Assembly (NCBI GenBank): GCA_030064695.1
Contig: JASHYV010000113.1
Coordinates: 1-13,378 of the forward strand
Origin: Thermoplasmata archaeon
GTDB lineage: Archaea > Thermoplasmatota > Thermoplasmata > UBA184
DNA: 13,378 bases
Reading direction: 5' to 3'
The notes beneath the pieces were generated by a model. The model searched no databases and was not told the origin of the DNA. It saw nothing but the letters and a program-made list of their open reading frames with translations. Both the position numbers and the translations under genes were made by a program. Positions 6,751 through 13,378 of this stretch are shown piece after piece (the stretch's first letter is position 1; each line of letters opens with the position of its first letter).

Positions 6751-7965
6751 TCAGGTGGGGGTGGCGCGGGCGAGCCGCAGGAGTTCATTTAGCTTTGCCA
6801 CCCGCTCTCCGCCGAGGACGCCGCATTTGATCCCCCGCGCGCCGATGCCGAGCGCGACGTGGGCGAGCCAGCCCTCGGGGACCTCGCCCGACCGGTGCGA
6901 GGCGACGGTCGTGAGGCCACTGCGTCGGGCGAGGTCCACCGTGGCCAGCGTGTCGGTGAGCGTCCCGACCTGGTTGACCTTGATCAGGACCGAGTTGGAG
7001 GAGCCGCGGGCGATCCCTCGCTCGAGCCGTGCGACGTTCGTCACGAAGATGTCGTCGCCGACCACCTGCGCCCGGCTCCCGACGGCCTTCGTGACCGCCG
7101 CGAAGCCGTCGAAGGCCTCCTCATCGAGCGGGTCCTCGAGGTATCGGAGGCCGTAGCGGTCGACGAGCTCCCCCACGAACGCGATCTGCCCGGCCTCGTC
7201 CAGCGTGCGGTCCTGGTAGCGGTACTGGCCGTCCCGGTAGAATTCGCTGGCGGCCAGGTCGATGCCGGGATGCACCGCGAGGTGCAGCTCGTCTCGGGCC
7301 TGCGCGCAGGCCGCGGTGAGGATCTCGAGCGCCTCCACGTTGCTGACCCCCGCGACCCATCCTCCCTCGTCGCCGCGGCCGAGCGCCCGGCCCGGGAACT
7401 TACGTTCGAGGGCGTCCCGGATCAGCCCGTGGACCCGGACCGCCGCCCGGACCGAGTTCGACGGATCCTTCTCCTCGGCGAACGCGATGAACTCCTGGAT
7501 GTCCGGGCCCCCGATCGCGTGCCGTCCGCCGTTGATGCAGTTCCCGACGACCGCAGGGTACTCGGCGCCCGTGACGCCGGGTCGGGCGAGCACTTTCCAG
7601 AGCGGGCGGTGGGTCGCGGCGCCGGCCGCCATGGCCGAGGCGACCGACACGGCCGTGGCCGTGTTCCCGCCGATCCGTGCGAAGTTGGGCGTGCCGTCGA
7701 CCCGGTGCAGCGTCGCGTCGACGGCACCGAGGTCCGTCGGATCGAGGCCCACCAGGGCCGGGCCCACCCGCTCGGCGAACTCCCGCAGCGCTTCGGGCAC
7801 TCCGCCCTCGGGGAACGCCCGTACCTCGTGCGCCCCGGTGCTGGCTCCGCTCGGGGCGCCCGCCCGGGTCCACTCGCCCGAATCGAGGGTGACCGTGGCT
7901 TCGACGGTGAGCTGACCTCGACTGTCGTAGAGCGACGCGAGCTCCACCCGAGCGATCCGGCTCAC
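6751..7965 (-). CDS. eno: Enolase (phosphopyruvate hydratase)
   Basis: Glycolytic and gluconeogenic enzyme interconverting 2-phosphoglycerate and phosphoenolpyruvate; 404 residues, slightly shorter than the usual 415-430. Catalytic and metal residues are all present: substrate loop GAPSGASTG (36-44), Glu158 (IQEF), Glu200 (GDEGG), Mg ligands Asp236 (GIDLAASEF), Glu277 (YLEDP) and Asp304 (VGDD), Lys329 (LIKVNQVGT), the SHRSGE phosphate loop at 356-361 and Lys380 (IKCG). Departures from the family are YDSRGQLT for the usual LDSRGNPT, GEVPEG where GET-x-D is normal, and IKCG for IKTG. The GTG start overlaps the epimerase stop by 4 bases (GTGA), with a GGAGG 4 bases upstream, so the two are coupled. 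Confidence 0.95.
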   Translation of the reverse strand: MSRIARVELASLYDSRGQLTVEATVTLDSGEWTRAGAPSGASTGAHEVRAFPEGGVPEALREFAERVGPALVGLDPTDLGAVDATLHRVDGTPNFARIGGNTATAVSVASAMAAGAATHRPLWKVLARPGVTGAEYPAVVGNCINGGRHAIGGPDIQEFIAFAEEKDPSNSVRAAVRVHGLIRDALERKFPGRALGRGDEGGWVAGVSNVEALEILTAACAQARDELHLAVHPGIDLAASEFYRDGQYRYQDRTLDEAGQIAFVGELVDRYGLRYLEDPLDEEAFDGFAAVTKAVGSRAQVVGDDIFVTNVARLERGIARGSSNSVLIKVNQVGTLTDTLATVDLARRSGLTTVASHRSGEVPEGWLAHVALGIGARGIKCGVLGGERVAKLNELLRLARATPT

Positions 7966-8357
7966 GGTCCCTCCACGAACTCGACGAGCACGCCGCCGAA
8001 GGCGGAGGGATGCGCGAAGCCGACGCGGCGGCCCCGGGCGCCGGGCCGTGCGGTCCGGTCCACCACTCGGCCGCCTCGGGCGACCACGTCCTCTAGGGCC
8101 GCGTCCACGCTCGGGACCTGGAAGGCCAGATGGTGCACGCCCTCGCCGCGGCTCTCGAGGAACTTTCCGACGGGCGACCCCGGCTCCGACGGCTCGAGCA
8201 GTTCGACGTGGGAGCCTCCCACGGTGAGGAACACGACACGGACGCGATTCGAGGGCACGAGCTCGGGCGGGCCGGGCGGCGCATCCGCGATCGGCGTCCA
8301 GCGGGCGAGGGCCCCGGTGAGGTCGGTGACGGCGATCCCGACGTGATCCAGCTCCAC
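7962..8357 (-). CDS. mce: Methylmalonyl-CoA epimerase
   Basis: Glyoxalase-fold (VOC superfamily) enzyme that interconverts (S)- and (R)-methylmalonyl-CoA, supplying or using the isomer handled by the mutase encoded just upstream. The 131 residues contain both half-repeats: DHVGIAV with His5, SHVELLEP with Glu52, GEGVHHLAF with His76, and HPSAFGGVLVEF with Glu126; these four are the expected metal ligands. The loop after the first helix is short, and its usual PEQG reads PSNR. The GTG start at 8357 has GAGG 8 bases upstream, overlapping the mutase stop codon; the gene overlaps enolase by 4 bases. The mutase neighbour makes another VOC enzyme unlikely. Confidence 0.92.
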   Translation of the reverse strand: MELDHVGIAVTDLTGALARWTPIADAPPGPPELVPSNRVRVVFLTVGGSHVELLEPSEPGSPVGKFLESRGEGVHHLAFQVPSVDAALEDVVARGGRVVDRTARPGARGRRVGFAHPSAFGGVLVEFVEGP

Positions 8358-8365
8358 GTTCGCGA

Positions 8366-8369
8366 CCTC
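8366..8369 (-). promoter_or_regulatory. Shine-Dalgarno site of the epimerase gene
   Basis: GAGG 8 bases before the GTG at 8357, formed partly by the TGA stop codon of the mutase gene. It fixes the epimerase start and points to coupled translation. Confidence 0.55.
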
Positions 8370-10047
8370 AGTAGCTCGTCGACGGGGGTTGCTCGCCGAA
8401 CTCCGCGCGCCACACGTCGGCGATCTCGCCGAGGGTGGCCCCGGCCTGGATCGCGGCCAGCACCCCCGGCATGACGTTCCGGCCCTCGTGGGTCGCGCCG
8501 GTCAGGCGGTCGAGGGCCGCCCGCGCGGCGGCGCCGTCGCGGCCCCGTCGCCACGCGCGCACGCCGGCGATCTGACGGCGCTCCTGCGCGGGGGTGATCC
8601 GCTCCCCCGCGACCTTGCCGCCGCGCGCGGTCGGGAAGAGCGAGAACCGATCGTTGCCCTCCTCGAATTCGTTGACCCCGACCTGGACCTCCTCCTTCCG
8701 CTCTCGGGCCCGCGCGGTGCGGTACGCCTCCCGGGCGATCTCGGACTGGAGGAACCCGCGCTCGATCGCGGCCACCGAACCGCCCATCTCGTCGATCCGA
8801 TGCAGGTACTCGCGGGCCCCGGACTCGATCCGGTCGGTGAGCTCCTCGATCTCGTAGGCGCCGCCCAGCGGATCGACGGTGTTCGGGACGCCCGACTCCT
8901 CGGCGAGGATCTGCTGGGTCCGGAGCGCCAGCCGCGCCGAGGATTCCGTCGGAAGGCCCAGCGCCTCGTCGAGCGCGTTCGTGTGCAGCGACTGCGTGCC
9001 GCCGAGCACGGCGGCGAGGCCCTCGAGGGTCGTCCGGACGACGTTCAGCTCGGGCTGCTGCGCGGTCAAGCTCGAGCCCGCGGTCTGCGTGTGGAAGCGG
9101 AGCTGCTGCGAGCGCGGGCTGCGGGCGCCGAAGGTGTCGCGCACGATCGTGCCCCAGAGCCGGCGCGCGGCCCGGAACTTCGCGATCTCCTCGAGGAAGT
9201 TCCGGTCCGAGGAGAAGAAGAACGAGAGGCGGGGCAGGAATTCGTCGAGATCGAGGCCCCGGTCCTTCACGGCCCGCACGTAGGAGATCGCGTTCGCGAT
9301 CGTGAAGGCGACCTCCTGCACGGCGGTGGCGCCCGCCTCGCGCATGTGGTAGCCGGAGACCGAGATGTAGTTCCACTGGGGCATCTCGCGCGTCGCGAAC
9401 TCGATCAGATCGACGGTGAGCCGCAGGGACGCCTCGGGGGGGTAGATGTAGGTCCCCCGGGCGACGTACTCCTTCAGGACGTCGTTCTGCACCGTCCCGC
9501 CCACGCGGGCGCGGGGCACGCCGGCTTCCTCGGCCACGCCGACGAGCAGCCCGACGAGGATGGGGGCGGTCGCGTTGATCGTCATCGAGACCGTCGCGCG
9601 ATCGAGCGGGATCCCTTGGAACAGCGTCCGCATGTCCTGGAGCGTCGAGATCGGGACCCCCACGCGACCGACCTCGCCGCGGGCGCGGAGGTGATCGGAG
9701 TCGTAGCCGTTCTGCGTCGGGAGGTCGAACGCCACCGAGAGACCGGTCTGGCCGCCCTTCAGCAGGAAGTGGAAGCGACGGTTCGTCGCCGCCGCGCTGC
9801 CGAACCCGGAGTACTGTCGGAACGTCCAGAGTCGGCCCCGGTACATCGTCGGCTGGATGCCTCGCGTGTAGGGGGCGGCGCCCGGGAAGCCGACGTGGTC
9901 GAGGAAGGCGGCGTCCGGGTCCTCGGGGGGTCCGACCAGGAGGGGCAGCCCGCGCTCCTCCGCTTGGGCTCCGATCGCCGCGTCGGCGGCGTGCCGCCAC
10001 GCCTCCGGGTCCGGCTTCGAGGGACGAGAGGTCCGGGACCGGGCCAT
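8368..10047 (-). CDS. mcmA1: Methylmalonyl-CoA mutase, large (catalytic) subunit without B12 domain
   Basis: TIM-barrel subunit of the coenzyme B12-dependent mutase interconverting succinyl-CoA and (R)-methylmalonyl-CoA. The 559 residues include [73 protein letters not shown] and [13 protein letters not shown]. Tyr79, Gln187, Arg197 and His234 line up, with a constant offset of ten, with Tyr89, Gln197, Arg207 and His244 of the Propionibacterium enzyme; Tyr plus Arg favours methylmalonyl-CoA over isobutyryl-CoA as substrate. The protein ends before the cobalamin-binding domain, so a separate small subunit is needed; none is in the window. ATG 10047 has a TTAAAT box 25 bases upstream; a GGAGG only 2 bases from the ATG is too close for normal use. 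It heads the cluster with epimerase, enolase and S2. Confidence 0.95.
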   Translation of the reverse strand: MARSRTSRPSKPDPEAWRHAADAAIGAQAEERGLPLLVGPPEDPDAAFLDHVGFPGAAPYTRGIQPTMYRGRLWTFRQYSGFGSAAATNRRFHFLLKGGQTGLSVAFDLPTQNGYDSDHLRARGEVGRVGVPISTLQDMRTLFQGIPLDRATVSMTINATAPILVGLLVGVAEEAGVPRARVGGTVQNDVLKEYVARGTYIYPPEASLRLTVDLIEFATREMPQWNYISVSGYHMREAGATAVQEVAFTIANAISYVRAVKDRGLDLDEFLPRLSFFFSSDRNFLEEIAKFRAARRLWGTIVRDTFGARSPRSQQLRFHTQTAGSSLTAQQPELNVVRTTLEGLAAVLGGTQSLHTNALDEALGLPTESSARLALRTQQILAEESGVPNTVDPLGGAYEIEELTDRIESGAREYLHRIDEMGGSVAAIERGFLQSEIAREAYRTARARERKEEVQVGVNEFEEGNDRFSLFPTARGGKVAGERITPAQERRQIAGVRAWRRGRDGAAARAALDRLTGATHEGRNVMPGVLAAIQAGATLGEIADVWRAEFGEQPPSTSY

Positions 10048-10067
10048 GGCCTCCGACCGGCGGGGCC

Positions 10068-10078
10068 CGATTTAAGGG
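10068..10078 (-). promoter_or_regulatory. TATA box of the mutase cluster, overlapping the pheT stop codon
   Basis: CCCTTAAATCG on the minus strand, centred about 25 bases before the ATG at 10047. The TAA in the box is also the pheT stop codon. The spacing matches the other leaderless promoters in the window. Confidence 0.6.
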
Positions 10079-11766
10079 TCGCTCTGGGCGCCGGAGAGGG
10101 TGCGCAGCATGTCGAGGTCGAGCTCGGCCCACGCGACCGGGACCGGCACGCCGAGTTCGGTCAGGATCCGGGGATGGATCTCCCCCATCTCGGCCACGAC
10201 CTCGCCGGCGACGCGGGCGCGGGCGCCGCGGCCCGGGATCAGCCCGGGGAGCTCGGCCGGCTCGCGCACGGCGAGGGCGTCGACGGTGCGCAGCAGGTAG
10301 TCCACCACGCCCGCCACTCCCGCGAACCCGGCCGTGTCGGAGGCCAGCACGAGGCTGGCGTGGTATCGCGTCTCGGCCCCGGACTCGGACTCGGGCCGAC
10401 GCACGAGCACCGGTCCCACTTCGCCGAACCGCTGCGGATACGGGTGGCGCGTGTTCCGCGCGAGCACGTCCAGATGGGAGAGCAGGAGGCGGTCGCGGAG
10501 ATACGCGGTCTCCTCCGACACGGGGTTCGCGAGCGGGATCGGTCGGACCCCGGGCAGCCGCCCGACCGTCCTCTCGCCGACGAGCACCGACGTGCGGGGC
10601 GCCGCGAGACCGAGTCCCAGGAGGGCCGTCGCCACCTCGCGATGGAATCGGCTCGACGGCCGCAATCGGCCCCGCGTCGCGGAGGCGGTGGGCAGGCCGT
10701 CCTCCGGGCGGATGGCCGCGGCGATCACGACCTCCTCCGCGAGATCGACGGGAGCTTGGAGATCCGGGCGCCACGGAGGGACCCCGACCCTCCATCCCCC
10801 GGCGTGCGCCGTCGCCGCCAGTCGACCCCGGGCGAGCCGCTCCTCCACCTCGCGCGAGGAGAGCTCGAGGCCGACGATGGCCCGCAACAGGGCCGAGGGG
10901 AGATCCAGCTCGCGTGGGCGAAGGAACCGGTGCCCGTCCTCCGATGGGCCGCCCGGCCCCGTGACCGCGATCGGGCGGACCTGCCAGCCCTGGGCCGCGA
11001 ACGGCACGATGAGGAGCCCGATCGCGTCGCGGACCGCCCGCTCGTTCTGACCGGTCGATTCGAGGAGGAGCTCCCGATCGCCCACTCGCGCCTCTCCTCC
11101 GGTCCGGCTGTTCAGGATCGGCGGCAGGCTGAGGATCGTCCCGGTCCGGTCCCGGAGGGTGAGGCACCGGTCCCCGGTGCGACCCCAGCTCCCGTACCGG
11201 GCGGCCATCGGGTGCGACGTGAAGAACTCCTCGGCCGAGACCTCCTCGGTGCCGTCCAACGGAACGAACCGCACGCCGAAGAGCGGCTCCAGCGCGTAGC
11301 GGAACGGGCCCTCGAGACGCGCGAGCGGGTAGATCCCCAGACTGGCCGCGCGTCGGTCGCGGCCGACCGTCGCGTGCACGATCTCCTGGAAGCGGATCGC
11401 CTCCGCGAGCGTCCCGGCGTCGAGCCCCGCGTCCGTCGGCGCGTGCAGGCGCACGCCCCCGATGAACGGCCGCAGGGGCGCGACCGACGGGTCGACCTCG
11501 AACGACGCCGGGCCCGCGTCGCGCGCGGTCCCGGTCCAGTGCGGGATCCCGACCGCCGCGCCGAGCGCGCCCTGCAGCTCGAGGGCCAGCCCGCCCTCGG
11601 AGAGCAGGTCGAGTCGGTCCGGGGTCACGGAGACGGTGAGCGAGGTCGCGTCGCGCGCCTCGAGATCGGCCTTCGTCAGGAAGAGGAGGTCGTCCAGATG
11701 CGCGTCGGAGAGCGGAGTGGGCAGCAGGGCCTGGAGCCGGCCCCGGTCGAGCACCGAACGCGGCAC
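10072..11766 (-). CDS. pheT: Phenylalanyl-tRNA synthetase beta subunit, archaeal type
   Basis: Tetramer subunit that binds tRNA and carries the B3/4 proofreading domain; 564 residues, normal for archaeal PheT. Recognisable parts are TVSVTPDRLDLLSEGGLALEL (44-64; family PNRPDLLS), RPFIGGV at 99-105, the B3/4 region IRFQEIVHATVGRDRRAASLG (124-144), SLPPILNSRTG at 213-223, the B5 domain with FLRPRELDLPSALLRAIVGLELS and VGVPPWRPDLQAPVDLAEEV, and a C-terminal part with NPVSEETAYLRDRLL and YPQRFGEVGPV. In the B3/4 region, G-x-HDLD of the family reads GIYPLA. The GTG start lies 1 base after the pheS stop, with GGGAGGT 7 bases upstream. Confidence 0.93.
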   Translation of the reverse strand: MPRSVLDRGRLQALLPTPLSDAHLDDLLFLTKADLEARDATSLTVSVTPDRLDLLSEGGLALELQGALGAAVGIPHWTGTARDAGPASFEVDPSVAPLRPFIGGVRLHAPTDAGLDAGTLAEAIRFQEIVHATVGRDRRAASLGIYPLARLEGPFRYALEPLFGVRFVPLDGTEEVSAEEFFTSHPMAARYGSWGRTGDRCLTLRDRTGTILSLPPILNSRTGGEARVGDRELLLESTGQNERAVRDAIGLLIVPFAAQGWQVRPIAVTGPGGPSEDGHRFLRPRELDLPSALLRAIVGLELSSREVEERLARGRLAATAHAGGWRVGVPPWRPDLQAPVDLAEEVVIAAAIRPEDGLPTASATRGRLRPSSRFHREVATALLGLGLAAPRTSVLVGERTVGRLPGVRPIPLANPVSEETAYLRDRLLLSHLDVLARNTRHPYPQRFGEVGPVLVRRPESESGAETRYHASLVLASDTAGFAGVAGVVDYLLRTVDALAVREPAELPGLIPGRGARARVAGEVVAEMGEIHPRILTELGVPVPVAWAELDLDMLRTLSGAQSDP

Positions 11767-11767
11767 G

Positions 11768-13297
11768 CTAGGGACCTCCCTGCGCCAGCCGGGCCAGATC
11801 GTCCTGGAAGAGGTCGCGGATGTCGTTGTAGCCCAGCGCCACCATCGCGAGCCGGGTGACGCCGATCCCCCACGCCGCGACCGGCACGTCGACGCCGAGC
11901 GGCCGCAGCACCTCGGGACGAAGGAGGCCCCCCGGGAAGATCTCGATCCAGCCCAGCTTCGGGTGGCGCACGTACCCCTCGATGGACGGCTCGGTGAACG
12001 GGAAGTAGCTCGGCCGGATCTTGAGCTCCTTCACGCCGATCGCTTCGGCCAGCGTGCGGAACGTCCCGATGAGGTGCCGGAGGGAGATCCCCTCCTCGCC
12101 CAGGATCCCCTCGCACTGGTCGAACTCGATGCTGTGCGTCGCGTCGATGGCCTCGCGGCGGAAGTTCCGGTCGAGCGCGAAGTACCGGAACGGTGGCGAG
12201 GGCCGCCGGGCCAGCATCCGGGCGGTCACGGCGGTCCCCTGCGACCGGAGGACGGGCCGGGCCGCCACCTGAGGATCGTAACGGCCGCCCCAGCCGGGGC
12301 CCAGTGGGACCGAGTCGCCCGGGAGCGGGCGCCCCTCGTGCACGGCCGCCACCCGCGCGAGCAGATCGGCGGCCGGAGGATGCCCCGTCACATCGTCGAC
12401 GGAGAGCGCATCGTGGATCGACCGGGCCGGATGGTCCTGGGGCATGAACAGCGCGTCGGCGTTCCAGAACTCGGTCTCGAGCAAGGGCCCGACCATCTCC
12501 TCGAAGCCCAGGCCGACGAGGATCTCCTGGAACTCCTCGATCCACGCCACGTAGGGATGCGGTCGCGCGCCCGTGACGTACGGGACCTCCGCGCGGACGT
12601 CGTAGGGGCGGAACGTACCGGCGCTCCAGGCGCCCGAGGCGAGGAGCGAGGTCGTGAGCGCCCCGATCGAGGGGGACCCTTCCTCGCCCATCGGCAGCCG
12701 CCGACCCTCCTCCGAGGGGGCCCACCGCTTGATCGTGCGCCGTTCGGTGCGGACGAGGCCGCGTCGCTCGAGCGCCTCGAGGATCGGCGGATCGAGCTCC
12801 TCCTCCCCGTTCGCGATCTGCTTCAGCATCAGCTCCTCGGGGAGCGCCTCGTCCGGCGGCGGGGCGCCGTCGCGCCAGCGGAACGGCAGTCCCTCCGCGA
12901 GGTACCCGCGCCGCCGGAGGATCCCGATCGCCACGCTCCGCTCTTCACCCTGGAGCCCCTCGAGCTCGACCGCCTCCGGGGAGAGACGGCCGTCGTGGCG
13001 CGCAAGCGCCGCGATGAGCCGACGCTCCGGAAGCCCGTCCGAGAGCGCCGCCTGGCCCCGTGGGGTCAGTCTCCGGATCGCCTCGGGCTCCTCTTCGAGC
13101 GCCACCAGGTGCTTCGACTTGAGTCGTTGCAACGTGCCCCGGACGACATCCTCGCCGAGGCCCATCTGCCGGGCGAGCTCCCCTTCCTCGATCGGAAGTT
13201 CGTCGAGCGCGCGCAGAACGGCCAGCACCGAACGCTCGGGCCCCGAGAGGGTCAGGGGGGCCGCCCCGTCCGGCGCATCCCCCGATGCACCGGGCAC
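11768..13297 (-). CDS. pheS: Phenylalanyl-tRNA synthetase alpha subunit, archaeal type
   Basis: Class II catalytic subunit charging tRNA-Phe; 509 residues from GTG 13297. The N-terminal half carries the winged-helix tRNA-binding modules of archaeal and eukaryotic PheS (about 18-200: LARQMGLGEDVVRGTLQRLK, GILRRRGYL). The catalytic part shows ETEFWNADALFMPQDHPAR (275-292), motif 2 RNFRREAIDATH (377-388, Arg380), PSYFPFTEPS (429-438) and motif 3 GIGVTRLAM (477-485). Two normally strict motifs differ: LRTHT-type becomes LRSQGTA (350-356), and FHQ-x-EG becomes FDQCEG (392-397). A TTG 20 codons upstream would give a longer frame, but a CATAAT box lies 25 bases before GTG 13297 and inside that extension, so the shorter leaderless form is preferred. 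Confidence 0.93.
   Translation of the reverse strand: MPGASGDAPDGAAPLTLSGPERSVLAVLRALDELPIEEGELARQMGLGEDVVRGTLQRLKSKHLVALEEEPEAIRRLTPRGQAALSDGLPERRLIAALARHDGRLSPEAVELEGLQGEERSVAIGILRRRGYLAEGLPFRWRDGAPPPDEALPEELMLKQIANGEEELDPPILEALERRGLVRTERRTIKRWAPSEEGRRLPMGEEGSPSIGALTTSLLASGAWSAGTFRPYDVRAEVPYVTGARPHPYVAWIEEFQEILVGLGFEEMVGPLLETEFWNADALFMPQDHPARSIHDALSVDDVTGHPPAADLLARVAAVHEGRPLPGDSVPLGPGWGGRYDPQVAARPVLRSQGTAVTARMLARRPSPPFRYFALDRNFRREAIDATHSIEFDQCEGILGEEGISLRHLIGTFRTLAEAIGVKELKIRPSYFPFTEPSIEGYVRHPKLGWIEIFPGGLLRPEVLRPLGVDVPVAAWGIGVTRLAMVALGYNDIRDLFQDDLARLAQGGP
11774..11780 (-). promoter_or_regulatory. Shine-Dalgarno site of pheT
   Basis: GGGAGGT inside the last codons of pheS, 7 bases before the GTG at 11766. 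It fixes the pheT start and shows that the gene is translated from a shared pheS-pheT mRNA. Confidence 0.7.
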
Positions 13298-13318
13298 GGC
13301 GGGTCGACAGGGCGGCCG

Positions 13319-13328
13319 GATTATGTGC
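13319..13328 (-). promoter_or_regulatory. TATA box of the pheS-pheT operon
   Basis: GCACATAATC on the minus strand, preceded by CCAAA. Its centre is about 25 bases before GTG 13297, which supports that codon as the pheS start and a leaderless pheST mRNA. Confidence 0.6.
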
Positions 13329-13378
13329 TTTGGGGCGGCGGGCGGTGGCTCCGACAAACCTCAGCCGGTTCCGGTGTC

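Noticed and set aside
8093..11167. Minus-strand open frame of about 1,020 codons in another frame over the epimerase, mutase and pheT
   Set aside because: Frame-shifted reading of conserved genes giving Arg/Pro/Gly-rich sequence. Its last 100 or so codons in part resemble shifted epimerase, not an independent protein.
8389..11859. Very long plus-strand open frame (about 1,150 codons) antisense to mutase and pheT
   Set aside because: Shadow frame of two conserved genes in GC-rich DNA; no domain motifs, and composition typical of reverse-complemented coding sequence.
13298..13357. TTG start adding 20 residues to PheS
   Set aside because: The extension covers the CATAAT promoter box, is Pro-rich without family similarity, and GTG 13297 is spaced correctly for leaderless transcription.

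Overview
The window is GC-rich (roughly two-thirds G+C by eye) archaeal chromosome. All ten complete genes and one partial gene lie on the minus strand, and no gap between genes exceeds about 170 bases. Archaeal markers are a transcription factor B, archaeal-type PheS and PheT, ribosomal protein S2 next to enolase, PurP (the archaeal FAICAR synthetase) and a TrmB-family regulator. The mix, with methylmalonyl-CoA mutase and a very GC-rich code, suggests an uncultured member of the Thermoplasmatota; this is inference from gene content, not a placement. I see no mobile element, CRISPR array, tRNA or rRNA.

In the direction of transcription (right to left): (1) 13297-10072, pheS-pheT, encoding both subunits of phenylalanyl-tRNA synthetase, separated by 1 base. 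(2) 10047-6090, a four-gene cluster with the methylmalonyl-CoA mutase large subunit, methylmalonyl-CoA epimerase, enolase and ribosomal protein S2. Enolase next to S2 is an old archaeal ribosomal-operon arrangement; here the propionyl/methylmalonyl-CoA pair is joined in front of it. (3) 6030-4756, a TrmB-type regulator carrying an additional C-terminal V4R-like four-cysteine domain. (4) 4586-3474, transcription factor B, behind a clear TATA box and two 14-base direct repeats spaced exactly 20 bases apart. (5) 3404-2202, a RecB/Cas4-like PD-(D/E)XK nuclease with a four-cysteine iron-sulphur pattern. (6) 2143-1076, PurP. (7) 992-1, an ABC-2 type exporter ATPase overlapping the start of its probable permease, which runs off the left edge.

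Start signals fall into two classes. Genes at the head of a transcription unit have an AT-rich box centred about 25-32 bases upstream of the start codon and no usable Shine-Dalgarno site, as expected for leaderless or nearly leaderless mRNAs. Most genes inside units (pheT, epimerase, enolase, permease) have a GGAGG- or GAGG-type site 4-8 bases before the start; rpsB is the exception. This pattern was used to place starts for PheS, PurP and TFB at sites downstream of the longest possible open frame.

Most of the window is housekeeping. The points most worth a second look are the TrmB-V4R fusion, the tandem operator-like repeats before tfb, unusual substitutions in normally invariant motifs of PheS and PheT, and the mutase-epimerase-enolase-S2 cluster.
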